Notes under the pieces: generated by a model | What the model was told of the DNA's origin: nothing | The model's input: the letters and a program-made list of their open reading frames with translations, nothing else | The model's database searches: none | NCBI GenBank assembly: GCA_032158295.1 | Contig: CM063256.1 | Location: 5,008,034 to 5,072,033, forward strand | DNA length: 64,000 nt | Direction: 5' to 3' | DNA from: Pycnopodia helianthoides | Taxonomy: Eukaryota > Echinodermata > Asteroidea > Forcipulatida > Asteriidae | Shown here: positions 1 to 13,300 of the stretch, in pieces | Numbering within the stretch: the stretch's first letter is position 1 | Layout of the letters: each line of letters starts with the position of its first letter | Position numbers and translations under genes: made by a program

Positions 1-770
1 TTGAAATGTACCTAATTATCATTTGAAATGTACCTAATTATCATTTGAAATGTACCTAATTATCATTTGAAATGTACCCAATTATCATTTGAAATGTACC
101 CAATTATCATTTGAAATGTACCCAATTATCATTTGAAATGTACCCAATTATCATTTGAAATGTACCTAATTATCATTTGAAATGTACCTAATTATCATTT
201 GAAATGTACCTAATTATCATTTGAAATGTACCCAATTATCATTTGAAATGTACCCAATTATCATTTGAAATGTACCTAATTATCATTTGAAATGTACCTA
301 ATTATCATTTGAAATGTACCTAATTATCATTTGAAATGTACCCAATTATCATTTGAAATGTACCCAATTATCATTTGAAATGTACCTAATTATCATTGGA
401 AATGTACCCAATTATCATTTGAAGTGTACCCAATTATCATTTGAAATGTACCTAATTATCATTTGAAGTGTACCCAATTATCATTTGAAATGTACCCAAT
501 TATCATTTGAAATGTACCTAATTATCATTGGAAATGTACCTAATTATCATTTGAAATGTACCTAATTATCATTGGAAATGTACCTAATTATCATTTGAAA
601 TGTACCTAATTATCATTTGAAGTGTACCTAATTATCATTTGAAGTGTACCTAATTATCATTTGAATGTACCTAATTATCATTTGAAATGTACCTAATTAT
701 CATTTGAAATGTACCTAATTATCATTTGAAATGTACCTAATTATCATTTGAAATGTACCTTATTATCATT
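1..770. repeat. 22-bp minisatellite, about 35 copies
   Basis: The unit reads TTGAAATGTACCTAATTATC plus AT. It repeats head to tail from the window edge, so the array probably extends further left. Variants are single-base (CCTAA/CCCAA, AAATG/AAGTG, TTTG/TTGG) and occur in runs, which suggests local amplification. The array stops about 55 bases past the stop codon of the minus-strand TSP1 gene, so that gene's 3' UTR probably enters it. No polyadenylation signal is visible between the stop codon and the array. Confidence 0.97.
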
Positions 771-824
771 GGAAAAAATGACTAACTCTGAAGTAGTTCA
801 AATTTCAGCAAACGTAAGAACATC

Positions 825-1364
825 TCACAAACTCTTCAAGCTAGACTTTCTCCAACCTGCTTTAATTTGTACCTGTTGGAGGCCTGCCATCATCATCGGG
901 GTATCAACTCTCAGGGAAGTATCTGGCCTGGTACTTTCTGGTCTTGGTGTACGGAGCAATGAAGTACGCTGTGCACCAGCTACCTCCTGTCCAGGCACAT
1001 CAAGACCTGGAGTTGATTTGGTTGAAGGGTTCACTCCAACTGTAGAGTTCTCTCTCACAGCAGCTGCTGCCACTTTAGGCACTTTAGCAGAGTTATCAGG
1101 AGTAGCTGCAGTCTCACTGCTGAGCCGTCTGGCCTCAGCTGTTCCCGGTCTGGCTGATGAGCTTGGTGATGTAGGCCTTCGGATGGCACTACTTGGGCGG
1201 GAGACAGAAGATTCAGGGCGGGATGCAGCAGTACCTGGTCGCGAGGCAGCACTTCTTGGACGTGAGACGGCACTACCAGGGCGAGAGACGGCACTTCCAG
1301 GACGGGAAATGGAACTGCCAGGACGAGACGACATGGAAGAAAAGGCTCGGTCATCCAGTTCAAA
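825..1364 (-). CDS. Terminal exon of the TSP1 gene: Ser-Arg-Pro repeat tail
   Basis: This 540-nt exon follows the acceptor TTAACAG and begins [10 protein letters not shown], in frame with the previous exon ending LLDYG. It encodes 179 residues, of which the first half is a 7-residue repeat on the theme SRPGSAV (variants [28 protein letters not shown]). The repeat is also a 21-bp DNA repeat. The stretch is strongly basic, probably disordered, and offers many R-x-x-S sites, so phosphorylation-dependent docking is possible (inference). The plus-strand open frame across it is an antisense shadow. Confidence 0.87.
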   Translation of the reverse strand, partial: FELDDRAFSSMSSRPGSSISRPGSAVSRPGSAVSRPRSAASRPGTAASRPESSVSRPSSAIRRPTSPSSSARPGTAEARRLSSETAATPDNSAKVPKVAAAAVRENSTVGVNPSTKSTPGLDVPGQEVAGAQRTSLLRTPRPESTRPDTSLRVDTPMMMAGLQQVQIKAGWRKSSLKSL

Positions 1365-4300
1365 CTGTTAACAAAACAAACACATTCAAGTTTAAAAACT
1401 GATTAAAGTGTGCAAAGATACATACATACGAAACAACGCTTCACAGATTTACAATAATGACAATGAGCTTAGCTATTTGCTAAGTGAATCAACTTTCATT
1501 AGCAGTGTTTTCCGAAGATCAGCAGAATGAGATTAAAGCTATGACTTTTGGCACTCTCTGGAGGAGATCCATCCGACCTACAACCCCTCCTAATGACCAT
1601 AGACCATCTCAGTCTGTTTCTTGTCCTTTAGAATCACAAAGGTACAGATAAGACAATGCTTTATACCTAAAGGTACAGAAAAGACATTGCTTTATGCCAA
1701 AAGGTACAGAAAAGACAATGCTTTATACTCAGAGGTGCAGAGAACAATGCTTTATACCAAAAGGTACAGAGAAGACTTTTTAGTTTGCTATGATTCAGTA
1801 CTTCTGAAATTCTTAAACATAAGCAACAAACTTAATTCAGTTTTAAATACTTATTGGATTTTCTTGAAACTAGGTCCTTTTAAGTTTCTAATGTTACTTC
1901 ACAATATGTTTTCCTAGCTGACTTACTCCATAGTCCAGCAAGGGTTCAGTCTCACTAAAGCGACCATTCTTCTTCAGTTTTGCCTTCAACTGCTGACGAC
2001 GTTGCTTACTTAGAGCACTCTTCTTTCCTTCCTACATCGCAACATAATAATTGGCATCACTTTAGCAAATTATCCGTTAGAATATTATTGTTTTTACCTT
2101 GTAGTGAATGTGGCACTTTTGAATTAAATTGAGGGTTCCAAATAAGTGACAGTTTAATAGCTACATTGTCAACAGTTATCAATAAATTTGTCACTTTTCA
2201 ATTGAAGACACTAGGTCTGATTTTTGGCAATCTGACCCCAAAGTTTAGATTTAAATTTTAGATAACTATTTTTATAGAATCAAGAAAGTTACAAAGAACA
2301 AAAACCGCCAATGATTAGTGGTAGTTAATTAAAAACTTAAAATTAATTATTGTCGGGAGACAGTGAAATTAGTGCCAAAAGTAGTACATGCTCTCTTTGA
2401 TATCATTGATGTTTTCAAGAAAGAAGTGATTTGTGAGACTTTGCAGGAGACAGTACTCAACTAATGAATTGTTGATGTCTAAACACTTGTATGGCAATAT
2501 TAAAGAGGATGGGCCATGATGATTGAAGTTGAAGTTATTTTTTAGTTTTCTGCTTTCCATAATTTATTGAATCTTTTGTAACATTACATTAACAAAAGAA
2601 GTGATATTTGCAGGGAGTTTTTACTCCTTTCACTAGCCCGCCGCCTAAATTTATCAAAATCCCATAAATGAGGGCAGCAAACAAAACATGACGTCACTAT
2701 AAGAACTGAATCCCCGAATGGTCTGTACTGAGCAATGCTTCAATGAGTAACAACAAACAACCGTTTGACAGAGGAGTACGTACTGCGACGTCACTATTCT
2801 ATATAATTTTTGGAGACAGCTTTCTTGCACCGACTGCTGTTGTTCCGATTTTGCCTGAAGGCGGGGGTGAAAAGAGGCTCGGAAACTGCGTTGTAAACGA
2901 ATAATCATTCATTCTATAACTCTGTCACAGTGTTTTCTTGGTAAGATATAGGAGTATTTAGGGTGGCCCAACCTCTTTAATTGATGTTTGTATACAATCT
3001 GACAATAGGACACCATACCGGAATAATGCTCATATCTGCAGCATCTTTGTAAAGCTTAGACTTCTCTCGCTCTTCCTGTTGAAAAAATAACATTGACCAA
3101 TTATGATAAAAAGATAATACACCGTAATCATTATTTATATACATGCAAATTGTTCATCAGGATTATACATCATTGGATGAGCCGTCCATCAGCAGCCCCT
3201 GTGTGTTACTGTGTATTGTACAAGATGAAAAGCCAATCCCAGTGTTTCCAGATTGGCAGCAACAAGTCGGCAATAGCATTCTTAAAGGCAGTGGATACTT
3301 TTGGTAATTACTCAATAAACACATTACCATAAAAACTTACTTGGTAAGGAGCAGCTGAGAGCTGCTCATCTTACAAAACATTGTGAGAAACGACTCCCTC
3401 TGAAGTAATGTAGTTTTTCAGAGAAGGTAATTTTTCACTAAAATTATTGAATCCGAAAAAGGCTTCAGGCATGAGGTCTTTCTCATGTATTTGAAAGCAC
3501 ACAATTCTATGCAATAAGGTTGTTTTTCTGTCATTATTTTCTGCAACTTTGATGACCAATCGAGCCCAAATTTTCACAGGTGTGTTATTTTGTGCACATG
3601 TTGGGATACACCAAGTGAGGATACTAGTCTTTGACAATTACCAAAACTATTTCCTGCCTTTAAGCCTGTCTCTTTATAACTTTCAACATTCCTCGTTCAA
3701 TCAATCCAAAAGTCAACTCAAACCAGAAGTTTACTTCTCATTTAACTTTTCAACTCTGGAATTATTGTTCTCAGCGCATTGCAACCACTGGAAAATCTGC
3801 TCTATAAGTATTTCTTTGAATATCATTATACTTCAAATGAAAATGAATACAAAGTACCTTCTTGACACTCTTAATTACAGCTTTTTTTCTATTGTCAGTA
3901 TGAACTCAAAGAAACAAGTCTGATATTGCTTATTGTTATAGATAGGTTGCAACATGTCGTAAATCGGCCATCTTTACGGTAATTTTGGAGCACAGTCATG
4001 CGACTGAGATTGGCATGCAGTATGCGCCCATTTCACAAATCTCATTGCACGATTGGTTAGTGAACAACGCAGCTGTATTAATAATTGCAGTACTTGATGG
4101 CTCGCAGGCCAAAATGCAATTTGCCCGTAAAGATGGTGTCTATTGACAACTATACACTGCTAAAAATATTATTCTTAAAGGAAGAAAAAATCTTATTTCA
4201 GAAAAAAAATTCTTGCGTCATTCCCTAGAAAAAATTTCTGTTAAGAGTGACACAAGAAATTTTTTCTTCAAATAAGATTTTTTCTCACTTCATGAATTTG

Positions 4301-7300
4301 GCACGATACATGCATACATATCTTTTGATTAATGGTGAAGAATGAACTTACCATGAGTTTACTGCGCTTCCTAACTAGCTGATGTTTACGGATACCCAAC
4401 CCTATCAGCAAGAGTAACGTGAAGCCTCCCATTGAGCCAAATACAATACCAAGGATTGTACCAAATGGGATATTCATGCTTGGTCTTACCACCTTACGGA
4501 CATAGCCCAAAGGAACTGAAAAGAAAAGTCAATTTATTGGTTTGACGAATCTGAATTAAGTTTGTTTTCCGTAAAGTGACTCATTGTAAACAAATGCAGG
4601 CTTGGTGTAATTATCTAAATTGAATATTGCATGACAGAACTTCATTCATTCTAGATTTAGTCATTCAAACCCAAAGGCAAACAATCAGGGTATATATTCC
4701 TCATTTTGATGGATACATTTCTCCCTCAAAACAAAAACATAATTACTTGTATTCAAAGAATCACAAGTTAGTTTTTATTTTATGGTTTCAATTTATAAAA
4801 AATAGACGATTGGAATGACCATACACATCAGGGAATGGTTTGTCTAGCAATATTGATTAGCAAAATAAATAAACTAAGCATGTTTTGTGCACACTGACTG
4901 CTAATTTTGAGTAGCAAGTGGTAATTTTTGAGTAGCAGATGATACATTTTATGTAGGATTTTGCGATACAAGGAAAATCAATCACTGCACATAAAACACA
5001 ATTGTGCACCCTCCCTTTGCACTTGATGCCCAGAGTTGGCTTTTCTTTGACTTGTTGATTTTACCTGGACATGTTTGTTTGAAGCAGCCCTGGAACTGTT
5101 CTGTCTCATCCTCTACAGGGCAGGGTTTACCACCATTCCTTGGTCTTGGATTGGTACATGTCCTGCTCCTAGTTTGATTTCCTCTGGAACACGTCTTACT
5201 ACAGTCACTCCAAGGTGTCCAATCTGACCACTCCCCTTCAAGATAATTTCAATCAACATCAATACGTCAATCCAATCATTCTTTGTGGTGTGTCGTGGCC
5301 AAGCGATCTAGTTCACTGGACCCAAGCTCTGGTGTTGTCAGCAGCAGAGTGTGGGTTTGAATCCCGGTCAAGACACTTGTGCCCTTGAGCAAGACACTTA
5401 ACTATAATTGTTTTGTAAAAAATGGAAAGATAGTGCGTTCTGCTCTACCAGCCAGGCTCCTAGTGGATGATACCCATGCCGACATCCTTACGGACTGTGA
5501 AGGGGGTAACCCTGTTTCAGCCCCAGGAGTAGGTGGCAACGTGCCCCTGGTGACAGTTGATTTGGGTCTACAGCCCAAATCAGTAAAGTGTAGCCCTCAC
5601 CTTGAAGTGGCCATCCGGCCTTATGAGTTTATAAAAAAAAACCAAAAAACTTCAGAGTCTCTCCTATTACTAACTAAACTGAACACCTCATACTTCGATC
5701 GGACCACTCCCTTTAAAGGAACATTACAGAATTGGTAAGAAAAAAACTTGTAAATTAAACTTTTTGATCACAGATTTACATAAAACTTACACGGTCTAAT
5801 GATAATGAAAGTAGAAAACATCCCTTGAAATACTTCTGTCTGAAATGCCATATTTAATGAGAAATGAATAAACTAATTTCCCGATTTGAGTTTGTCGCTC
5901 AGTGAGCGTTTTATTCATTTGTTGAATCTATATGATTTCATGCAAAAATGTGTAATCGGTTTTTCACTATTTTCTCGTGACCCAGATGGCCAATCGATCT
6001 CAAACTTCTACAGGTTTGTCAGTTTATGTTATGGTGGATTACATAAAGTGCTTACACTGCCAGCAACTGTTTTGGTTAGCAAAAACCAATTCTGTAATGT
6101 TCCTTTAAACAACGAACAACACAAGTTTGTGGTTGAAAAATGTGACAGTTTTTAGAATTGTCTTGTTATTCTCTAGTCATAACATTTACCAAGTTATTTG
6201 TTTTGTATTTAATAATGGGTGTTTCCTCAGAATACAAAATCATCTCCGATTTGAACTGACTGCACATACAGACAAAATTGTCAGTCAGGAAGTTGGTTTC
6301 CTGTACATCCCCCACAGGCTAAACTTTCCCTTGACAACAACCCCCCCCCCAACTACCCAGGGTTAGGGTTAGGGTTAGATGTTGTATTGACTATTTGATT
6401 GATCGTACCATTGTGCACACAGTCAAAGCCACGGCAGGACCCATACATCTCTTGACTAACTCCTTCACATGGCTTGCCACCTCTTACTGGTGGAGGATTG
6501 TTACATCGTCTGGTCTGATGCCCTCTGCATGTCTGATCGCATGAATGCTCATTCCATGCACTCCACTGCCCATCAACTAGAACAGGATAAGGAAGAATAA
6601 GATTAGTGGTACCTTGGTTTATCATGCATCCAAAATAAGTCCATTAAGGGAATTTGGAGTCGTAATTGATAATTGATAACATCAAAACATACAATGAACG
6701 AGAGTGCACTTACCTGGACACACCACAAGGCTGCATGCTCCAGTTTTACGGCTATCTCCAGGGCACTCCTTACCACCATACTTGGGTACAGGGTTGTCAC
6801 ATGTGCGATATCTATACTTATAACAGTCTGTGTTACATAGGGTCCATCCACCCCAGGGTCCCCAACCACCATCAACTATCATAAGAAAGTCAAAATAGCA
6901 AATAAACAAACTTTAAATGAGCTCAGCTTGTTCGGCAATATTAAGTAGCTAATGATTATAGACAATGATTGTTGTTGCGTCGCGCCATCGCATGGTCGCG
7001 TCATCGCATGGTCGCGTCGTGCCGTCACATTGTCGCGTAATGCCATCGCATTGTGCTGTCGCATTGTCGCATCGTGCCGTTTCATTGTTGCGTCGTGCCG
7101 TGGCATTGTCACATCGTGCCAAATCATCGTCGCATCGCATTGTCATATCGTTTTGTCGAATCATGCCATGCCGTTGCATTATAGGTCATGCCATCGCATT
7201 GTGCTGTCGCTTCATCACTTCGAGCCAAGGTGTCGTGCCGTTATATATTTTTGTACTGCAGTATAGGGTTGTGGCATTGTTGCGTCGTGCCATCACATTG

Positions 7301-10300
7301 TCGAATCGAGCTGTCGCATAGTCACATCGTGCCGTCCCATTGTTGCATTGTGTTGTCGCATTGTTGCATCGTGCCGTCGCATTTGCTGTCTTATTTGCCG
7401 TCTCATTGTCGTATCATGTTGTCACATTGTCAAAATTATGCTGTCGCAGTTAACTGGCGGCCGCTGGTGGTTGCCACTTAATCAACCGGCGGCCGTGCGC
7501 CACATATTAACTGGTGGCCGCCACTTACATGCCGTCCATCAGCAGGTGAAAGAGAAACATTAACACTTAAAAGCGAACCACTACAGTAATACAATAGTAA
7601 CACTTTGAAAGAAAACACTATTCTACGAAGTGAAAGAGAAACGTCCCACTACCAACCATTGGCAAGAGAAACGCACCGTGGCACAGGGGGATGGGCCGGC
7701 TTACGTATATTAACGCATTAAGACTACTTTATAATATTACTGAATTGGCATGACAATTCATGACTGAATAAAACAATGCCCCAACAGCTATCCTAGTACT
7801 AGTTAGAGGAAATAGGCCTAGTGCCTAGTAAAGTACTGATCACTCACCGGGACAGATGACATCTCCACATGTTGCATTCTCCACACTAACACCAGTGCAG
7901 TTGGCGCCACCATGTGCTGGAGTTGGGTTAGTGCAATTCTTCCTTCGGAATGTGACACCACCTCCACATGAGACGCTACAGGGTTCCCATGAACCGAAGT
8001 CTGTCCATCCTCCATCAACTACAAGATAATAAACAAAGTAGAATGAGAAATAAGTTGGATTAACAAAATGTACGTTTACAGAAATTACCTTACAAATTAC
8101 CAAGAACAGAGTTGAAAGTTGACTTGCTTTTTTGATTTTGTTATGACCTAGAAAGAGATCTAGGCATCTACAAACTCGCATGTCGGAATTGACTCGACTT
8201 CCAGGTCCCCTGGGGGCCTGACCCGTTGTCGGGCTGACCCGGAAAGTTGTTGAAATTGGATTTTAACTCGGATTCACTGCGTCAGTTTGACAAATTTCTG
8301 GCTCATTTTGACACAGATTCCAGATTCTACGGACCCAAGTCAGGCCCCACGGGACCCGGGTCTGTGTCAATTCTGACCCTGAGAAGTTTTCAGAGTGTAG
8401 TATGTTCAATACCAACTGCAGAATTGTATGCAAATAAAACAAAGACATTATGGATCTTACATTGTGATCTAAAAAAGATTGTTGACACCCTATTGTAAAG
8501 AATCTGAAAACATTTTGGAGTGAAAACAACTTGTAGGAGAAATATGGGTGTGAAGTTTCTTACGCTAGACTTACCAGGACATGACTGAGTGTTGCAAGCA
8601 CCTTGCTGGAATGCATACCCAGTACAAATTAAACCTCCTTCTGATGGGGCGGGGTTATTGCATTTACGGATTCGACCATGCATACCCCCACCACAAGACT
8701 CACTGCAGGCTAGCCACGCCCCCCATTCTGACCAAATTCCATCCACTTCAAGCAAAATACAAACACATTTATATTAACTAATAATCTCGCATACTATGAA
8801 ACATAGCTTGGGAGTGTTAGTGAAAGCATGCTTTATGACAAGATATTGGTTTAATTTATATGGAATGAATAAGTAATATTAATAGCGCTAAAAATAAATA
8901 TTGAAAAGTGCTCGAACAGTTACTCCGAAACAGATACTACTCATACCGGAAATATTTTTAATTTCAAGTAATGTTTTAACTAAATATGATAAAAATTGCA
9001 AGGTCAGAAACAAAACTTTGACATGCTGTTTAGTGTTCACAAGTAGGCTGCACAGGTTATGACATCATTCTGAAACAATCGAATCGGAGAATTTGAATAA
9101 ATTAAACAGGCAATGCTGTGACGCAGAAATCGAGGAAAATGTTTCAGACAGCTATTTAAGAAAAAAAAAAAAAATAAGAGAAAAACAAATACTGCACAGT
9201 GGAAAATAATTGTCGTTAGGAAAAAACACACCTACAAAACCAACCAGCCCGAATGCTATGCAATCACTAGCAGTGGCGTAACCGGGGGGGGGGGGGGGAT
9301 TGGGGGGATGGGGGTGCTCAGGACCCTTGCCCTCTTAAATGATATTGAGAAAAATGCACAAAATAAAATGAATGGTTTGATTGTCCCCACCCCCTACCCA
9401 GCGGCGGCACCAGACCTGTTAATCTGGGGGCAAGAGGGGGGAAACTTAAATTGGGGGGGGGGGGGCAAACAAAAGTCTATAATGTACTGTATAAGCCTAC
9501 AATTCACTCCAGAAATAAGATTTTGCACTGTGTGAATGTGACGTGTTGTGCGAACTGCGTGTACAATGGCTGCTTGCGGTTTTGGGCAGACATTGCATTT
9601 CTATTTATAGCAAGTTTCCAAGCTTGTACAGATAAATAAACATTTTTTTATCCACATTTTATTAACATTGCCGGAGACGGAAAGTGTATTGGGCTTTTTT
9701 GATGGTGCCAGCTAATTATGATGGATGAAACTGAGTTTATTATTTACAGCGCAAACAACATTGTAACAAATTGGGTGCAATGGTTTGGGATTAAGCTCAA
9801 TTTCCGCCATCGGGAAAAATAACTTGCCTCCCCCCGTAGAGCCTCCGCTGCCCCTACCCCCGCAGGATACGCCACTGATTGTGATTACCAATTTGGATTT
9901 CTTACAAGATGACCTGGACACCTTACTCGGGGTTGAGTAGCTCTTTCTATCACACAATATTTCGTCATATAAGAGGATCGAACGAGTGAAAATAATGAAT
10001 GTACACTCACCAATATTTGAGTTTTGACTGCTGAACAATGTGAAGCCATCATCTACAGTTGTCATTTCAGGACCAGTCACGTGGTTAGCTGTGGGAGTGT
10101 CTTGGGTTCCAGACAATCCACCAAAATCAACAGTAGTAGGGACAGTATCTGTAACTATGACAACAACAGTGACACAACATATCATCCGTTAATTAATCTT
10201 AGGTTAAAGACATGGGTAGGGACTATTGAGGGGAAGGGGAGGGGCACATGGGCCTTTCAGTTGTTTACGCTATTATTGATAGTCGTACGACCCACATTTG

Positions 10301-13300
10301 GTTTTTGAAAAATCAAATTCTTTTTCAATAACACACCATCCATCAGCATGGGTGCCGTATTGGTTAAAACAATGCCAAATAGTTTAATTGAGTATGTTGG
10401 GATTTTGTGCACACCTATTTCGAATGTAGCAATCGAAATAAGCAACGGAATTTTTGGGGCATATGTGTGGTGTTTGTTTGTTTGTTTGCTTCTTGGTCGT
10501 TTGTTTGCTTCTTGGGTGTTTGTTTGTTTGTATCTTTGGGTTGGGAGGGTGGGTAGGAGGAACTTGCTATCTATCTAGACTTTGACAGTATTTCAGACGG
10601 TATGTGACATAATTTATGAGATAAACTTGGTAAACTATATCAATTTGATATACAAAGGAAGATTTTTTACCGAACATTAACATTTGTTTGTTAGTGTAAA
10701 CCATAACAGAAGCCTACGGTTATTTTAAGACAGACTCCTTGCTCGCCTCATAACCGGTAATCGATCCTCCATATAAAGCTACTCTGCAGTATTGGTTACA
10801 ATCGACGATTCGACGAATCTTGGAGTATATGTTAGTTGGTACATTTTCTCAGCATTTGTTCCCCTTAGTTCCCCTTCTTTTCAAGTTATTCTATATATTG
10901 TGGTATATTTAGTTGTTTATATTATTATAATTCCTTATCCTAACCTAAAGTGTGGAATGATTTTTTGTCTTGGCCTCATAGAGATATACAAAGGTCATCA
11001 TTGATTGTTTGCCAAATTGCACCTTATTTAGAAACCCCATAGACTATTTCTGGAAAAACTACAAAGTGCAAATGTTGTTGATGTTTTAATCAGCTATATC
11101 AGTTTTGGTAATTTATGAAATGGGTTGGATAGGCATACTGTCGCCTAAAAATCAAATTCATGTGATACATGTACGCAACGAATATCGGAGACACGAATTT
11201 CTAACAGTAATCGATAGAGAGAGTTGGTTATTTTAGTGTTAATTAGTCACTTTTTCACTGTTAAATAAGCTTGATAGAAAATAAAAGGTAGTCGAGGGAA
11301 TTTTTAAAACAACGTTTTGATAAGTTTAATGTTGTATTAAATCAATTCAACACATATAATTGTGTTTTGTCGTTACACAATTTGTTTGCACAAATATTGT
11401 TTTCTACATTTCTATTAATGTCCATTTATATAAAACATGAATAAAACACCATTATGTCCGTATCCTTGTTGAACGCTTGTCTAGTGCTTTGCAAGGGTTT
11501 CGACCTAAACGACCGTTTGAATTAGAATGATCTTATTTAAAAAAAGGAATGTTCAATGAATGAAATTTAATGACTTTCTTTTGGAGCCTTGAAAACCTTT
11601 ATTTTTGAACGGATTTGTAAAGCTCATCCCATTTTGCAGATTTTCTTGCGCCCCTCTAGATAAAATCGACGCGTCTTCCTGTTTTATTTGGCTGACGTCG
11701 TATCCTAATTTTCCATGACATTGGACAAGACGCAAAGAAGACGAAATAACGTGCTCCTGATCGCATCTCAGTTTTGGCAGTCGCTGAAATTAAGCATCGC
11801 ATCACAGCATTACGAAAGATCTCATTGTGACTAACTGAAACTACAAAGCAGCAACATTTTCATTATTCAAAAATACCCTGCCATCTTCAATTACTGTTTT
11901 TAATTTGTCGACTAAACGTGGCAAATTTTACCTCCAAAGTTGGTTAAGTTTGGAGATAATTAAGTATTGTGCAAACAACTCAGACACAAAGCTTAGCTTG
12001 TTTTGGTGATGGCTACGCTACGCACGAACATTTACATATTAATCTCTATTATGGTTTGGATCAACAAGGCTTATCTTGATGTTTGCCCAAGACGCTGGCA
12101 ACAGTGGATGGGGTCTTGTTACTTCATCCTTGATGAGAAAATGGATTGGGACACGGCCTACAAAGTCTGCCGTCGTCCCGGCAGTCACTTGGTGATACCA
12201 GACTCAGAAGATGAAAATAACCTCGTTAGAGAAATGCTGGACACTTTCAAAAATTCGGTTTCGACATCTAAAGTATGGGTTGGTTGTAACGATCTGAGTC
12301 AGCTTGGGTCTTGGGAATGCTTCGGTGAGGAGAACAAAAGGCCAAATTTTACCAATTGGTCTGAAAATGAACCGACAGAGACTTCTAGTCAACGATGTGT
12401 CAGGTTGGCAGTAAATGCTGGTAATTGGGGTAACATTCATTGCAAAAATTTGTTGTTTGCAATGTGTGAGCTGCGATACACCGAGCCGGTATACTGCCTG
12501 CCGATGGATGGAGATGGACGCCTTCAGTCTAAGTGCCTTCTCGGTCAGATTATCAGGAGCTTGACAGTCCGAGGTGTTACTCAGTGCGGTAAGGCGTGCT
12601 GGGCAGAACCACTGTGTCGTTCCTTCAATCTCTGGATGCAGGGAGGAGACAAATACATTTGCCAGCTGAACAACGCAACAAGCGCAGAAGTATCCGAGTA
12701 CACAACCAGCACTTTTATGGGAAATTGTTATTACTTTGACTTGTAGTCGAAAACACGGTTGAGATGTTTGTGACGTAAATCCAACCTTCTATAGAGAATA
12801 ACACTCAAAGCTGTGAACAAATTGCACCAACGAAGAAGATATCTCAGGATTTTTCTCGATCAAACAAAGAAGAACAGTGATTAGTATCTAGGATACCTTA
12901 CATCCAACAATCAGTTTGGAAGCATCAGGGGCCTACCGTATCATGGTAAAAACTTCTTTCTTATCGCATCGCAAAACATGCTAAAAAGCACACTATAACC
13001 CCCCCCCCCAAAAAAAAAACCCCAAAACAAACAAACATGTACAGTGATACCAGTGAGTTTTACGTTGATTTACCCAATTCCATAGAGTTGCTTGAGCAGA
13101 AAATTTAAAGGAAGCCAATTACAGACAAAACCAGTGGATTGGTATTTTGACTGGTAACCTTATTCTGGTAAGCATACTTCTGTTGTGCTTAGCTGGTTTT
13201 TGAACTTAAGATTAAGGTACTGCAAATATCAAAAAAATGGATTTCCTTCAAACTGTTATAACTGATGGACCTTGGCCCCTATCTAGAAATAGGGAAAAAC

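Noticed and set aside
1..770. CRISPR-like regular repeats
   Set aside because: The 22-bp units are contiguous with no unique spacers, and the DNA is animal nuclear.
748..1371. 207-codon plus-strand open frame
   Set aside because: Antisense shadow of the TSP1 terminal exon, which is supported by splice sites and phase on the minus strand.
5379..5738. 119-codon plus-strand open frame
   Set aside because: It lies across a tRNA-derived SINE and the start of a TTAA element.
6358..6377. Telomere boundary
   Set aside because: Only three TTAGGG units inside a gene intron.
6952..7481. Several overlapping open frames on both strands
   Set aside because: Low-complexity CGTCGTGCC repeat without stop codons; no domain or splice support.
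9271..9877. Coding transposon
   Set aside because: The ends look hAT-like but no transposase motif or long frame lies between them.
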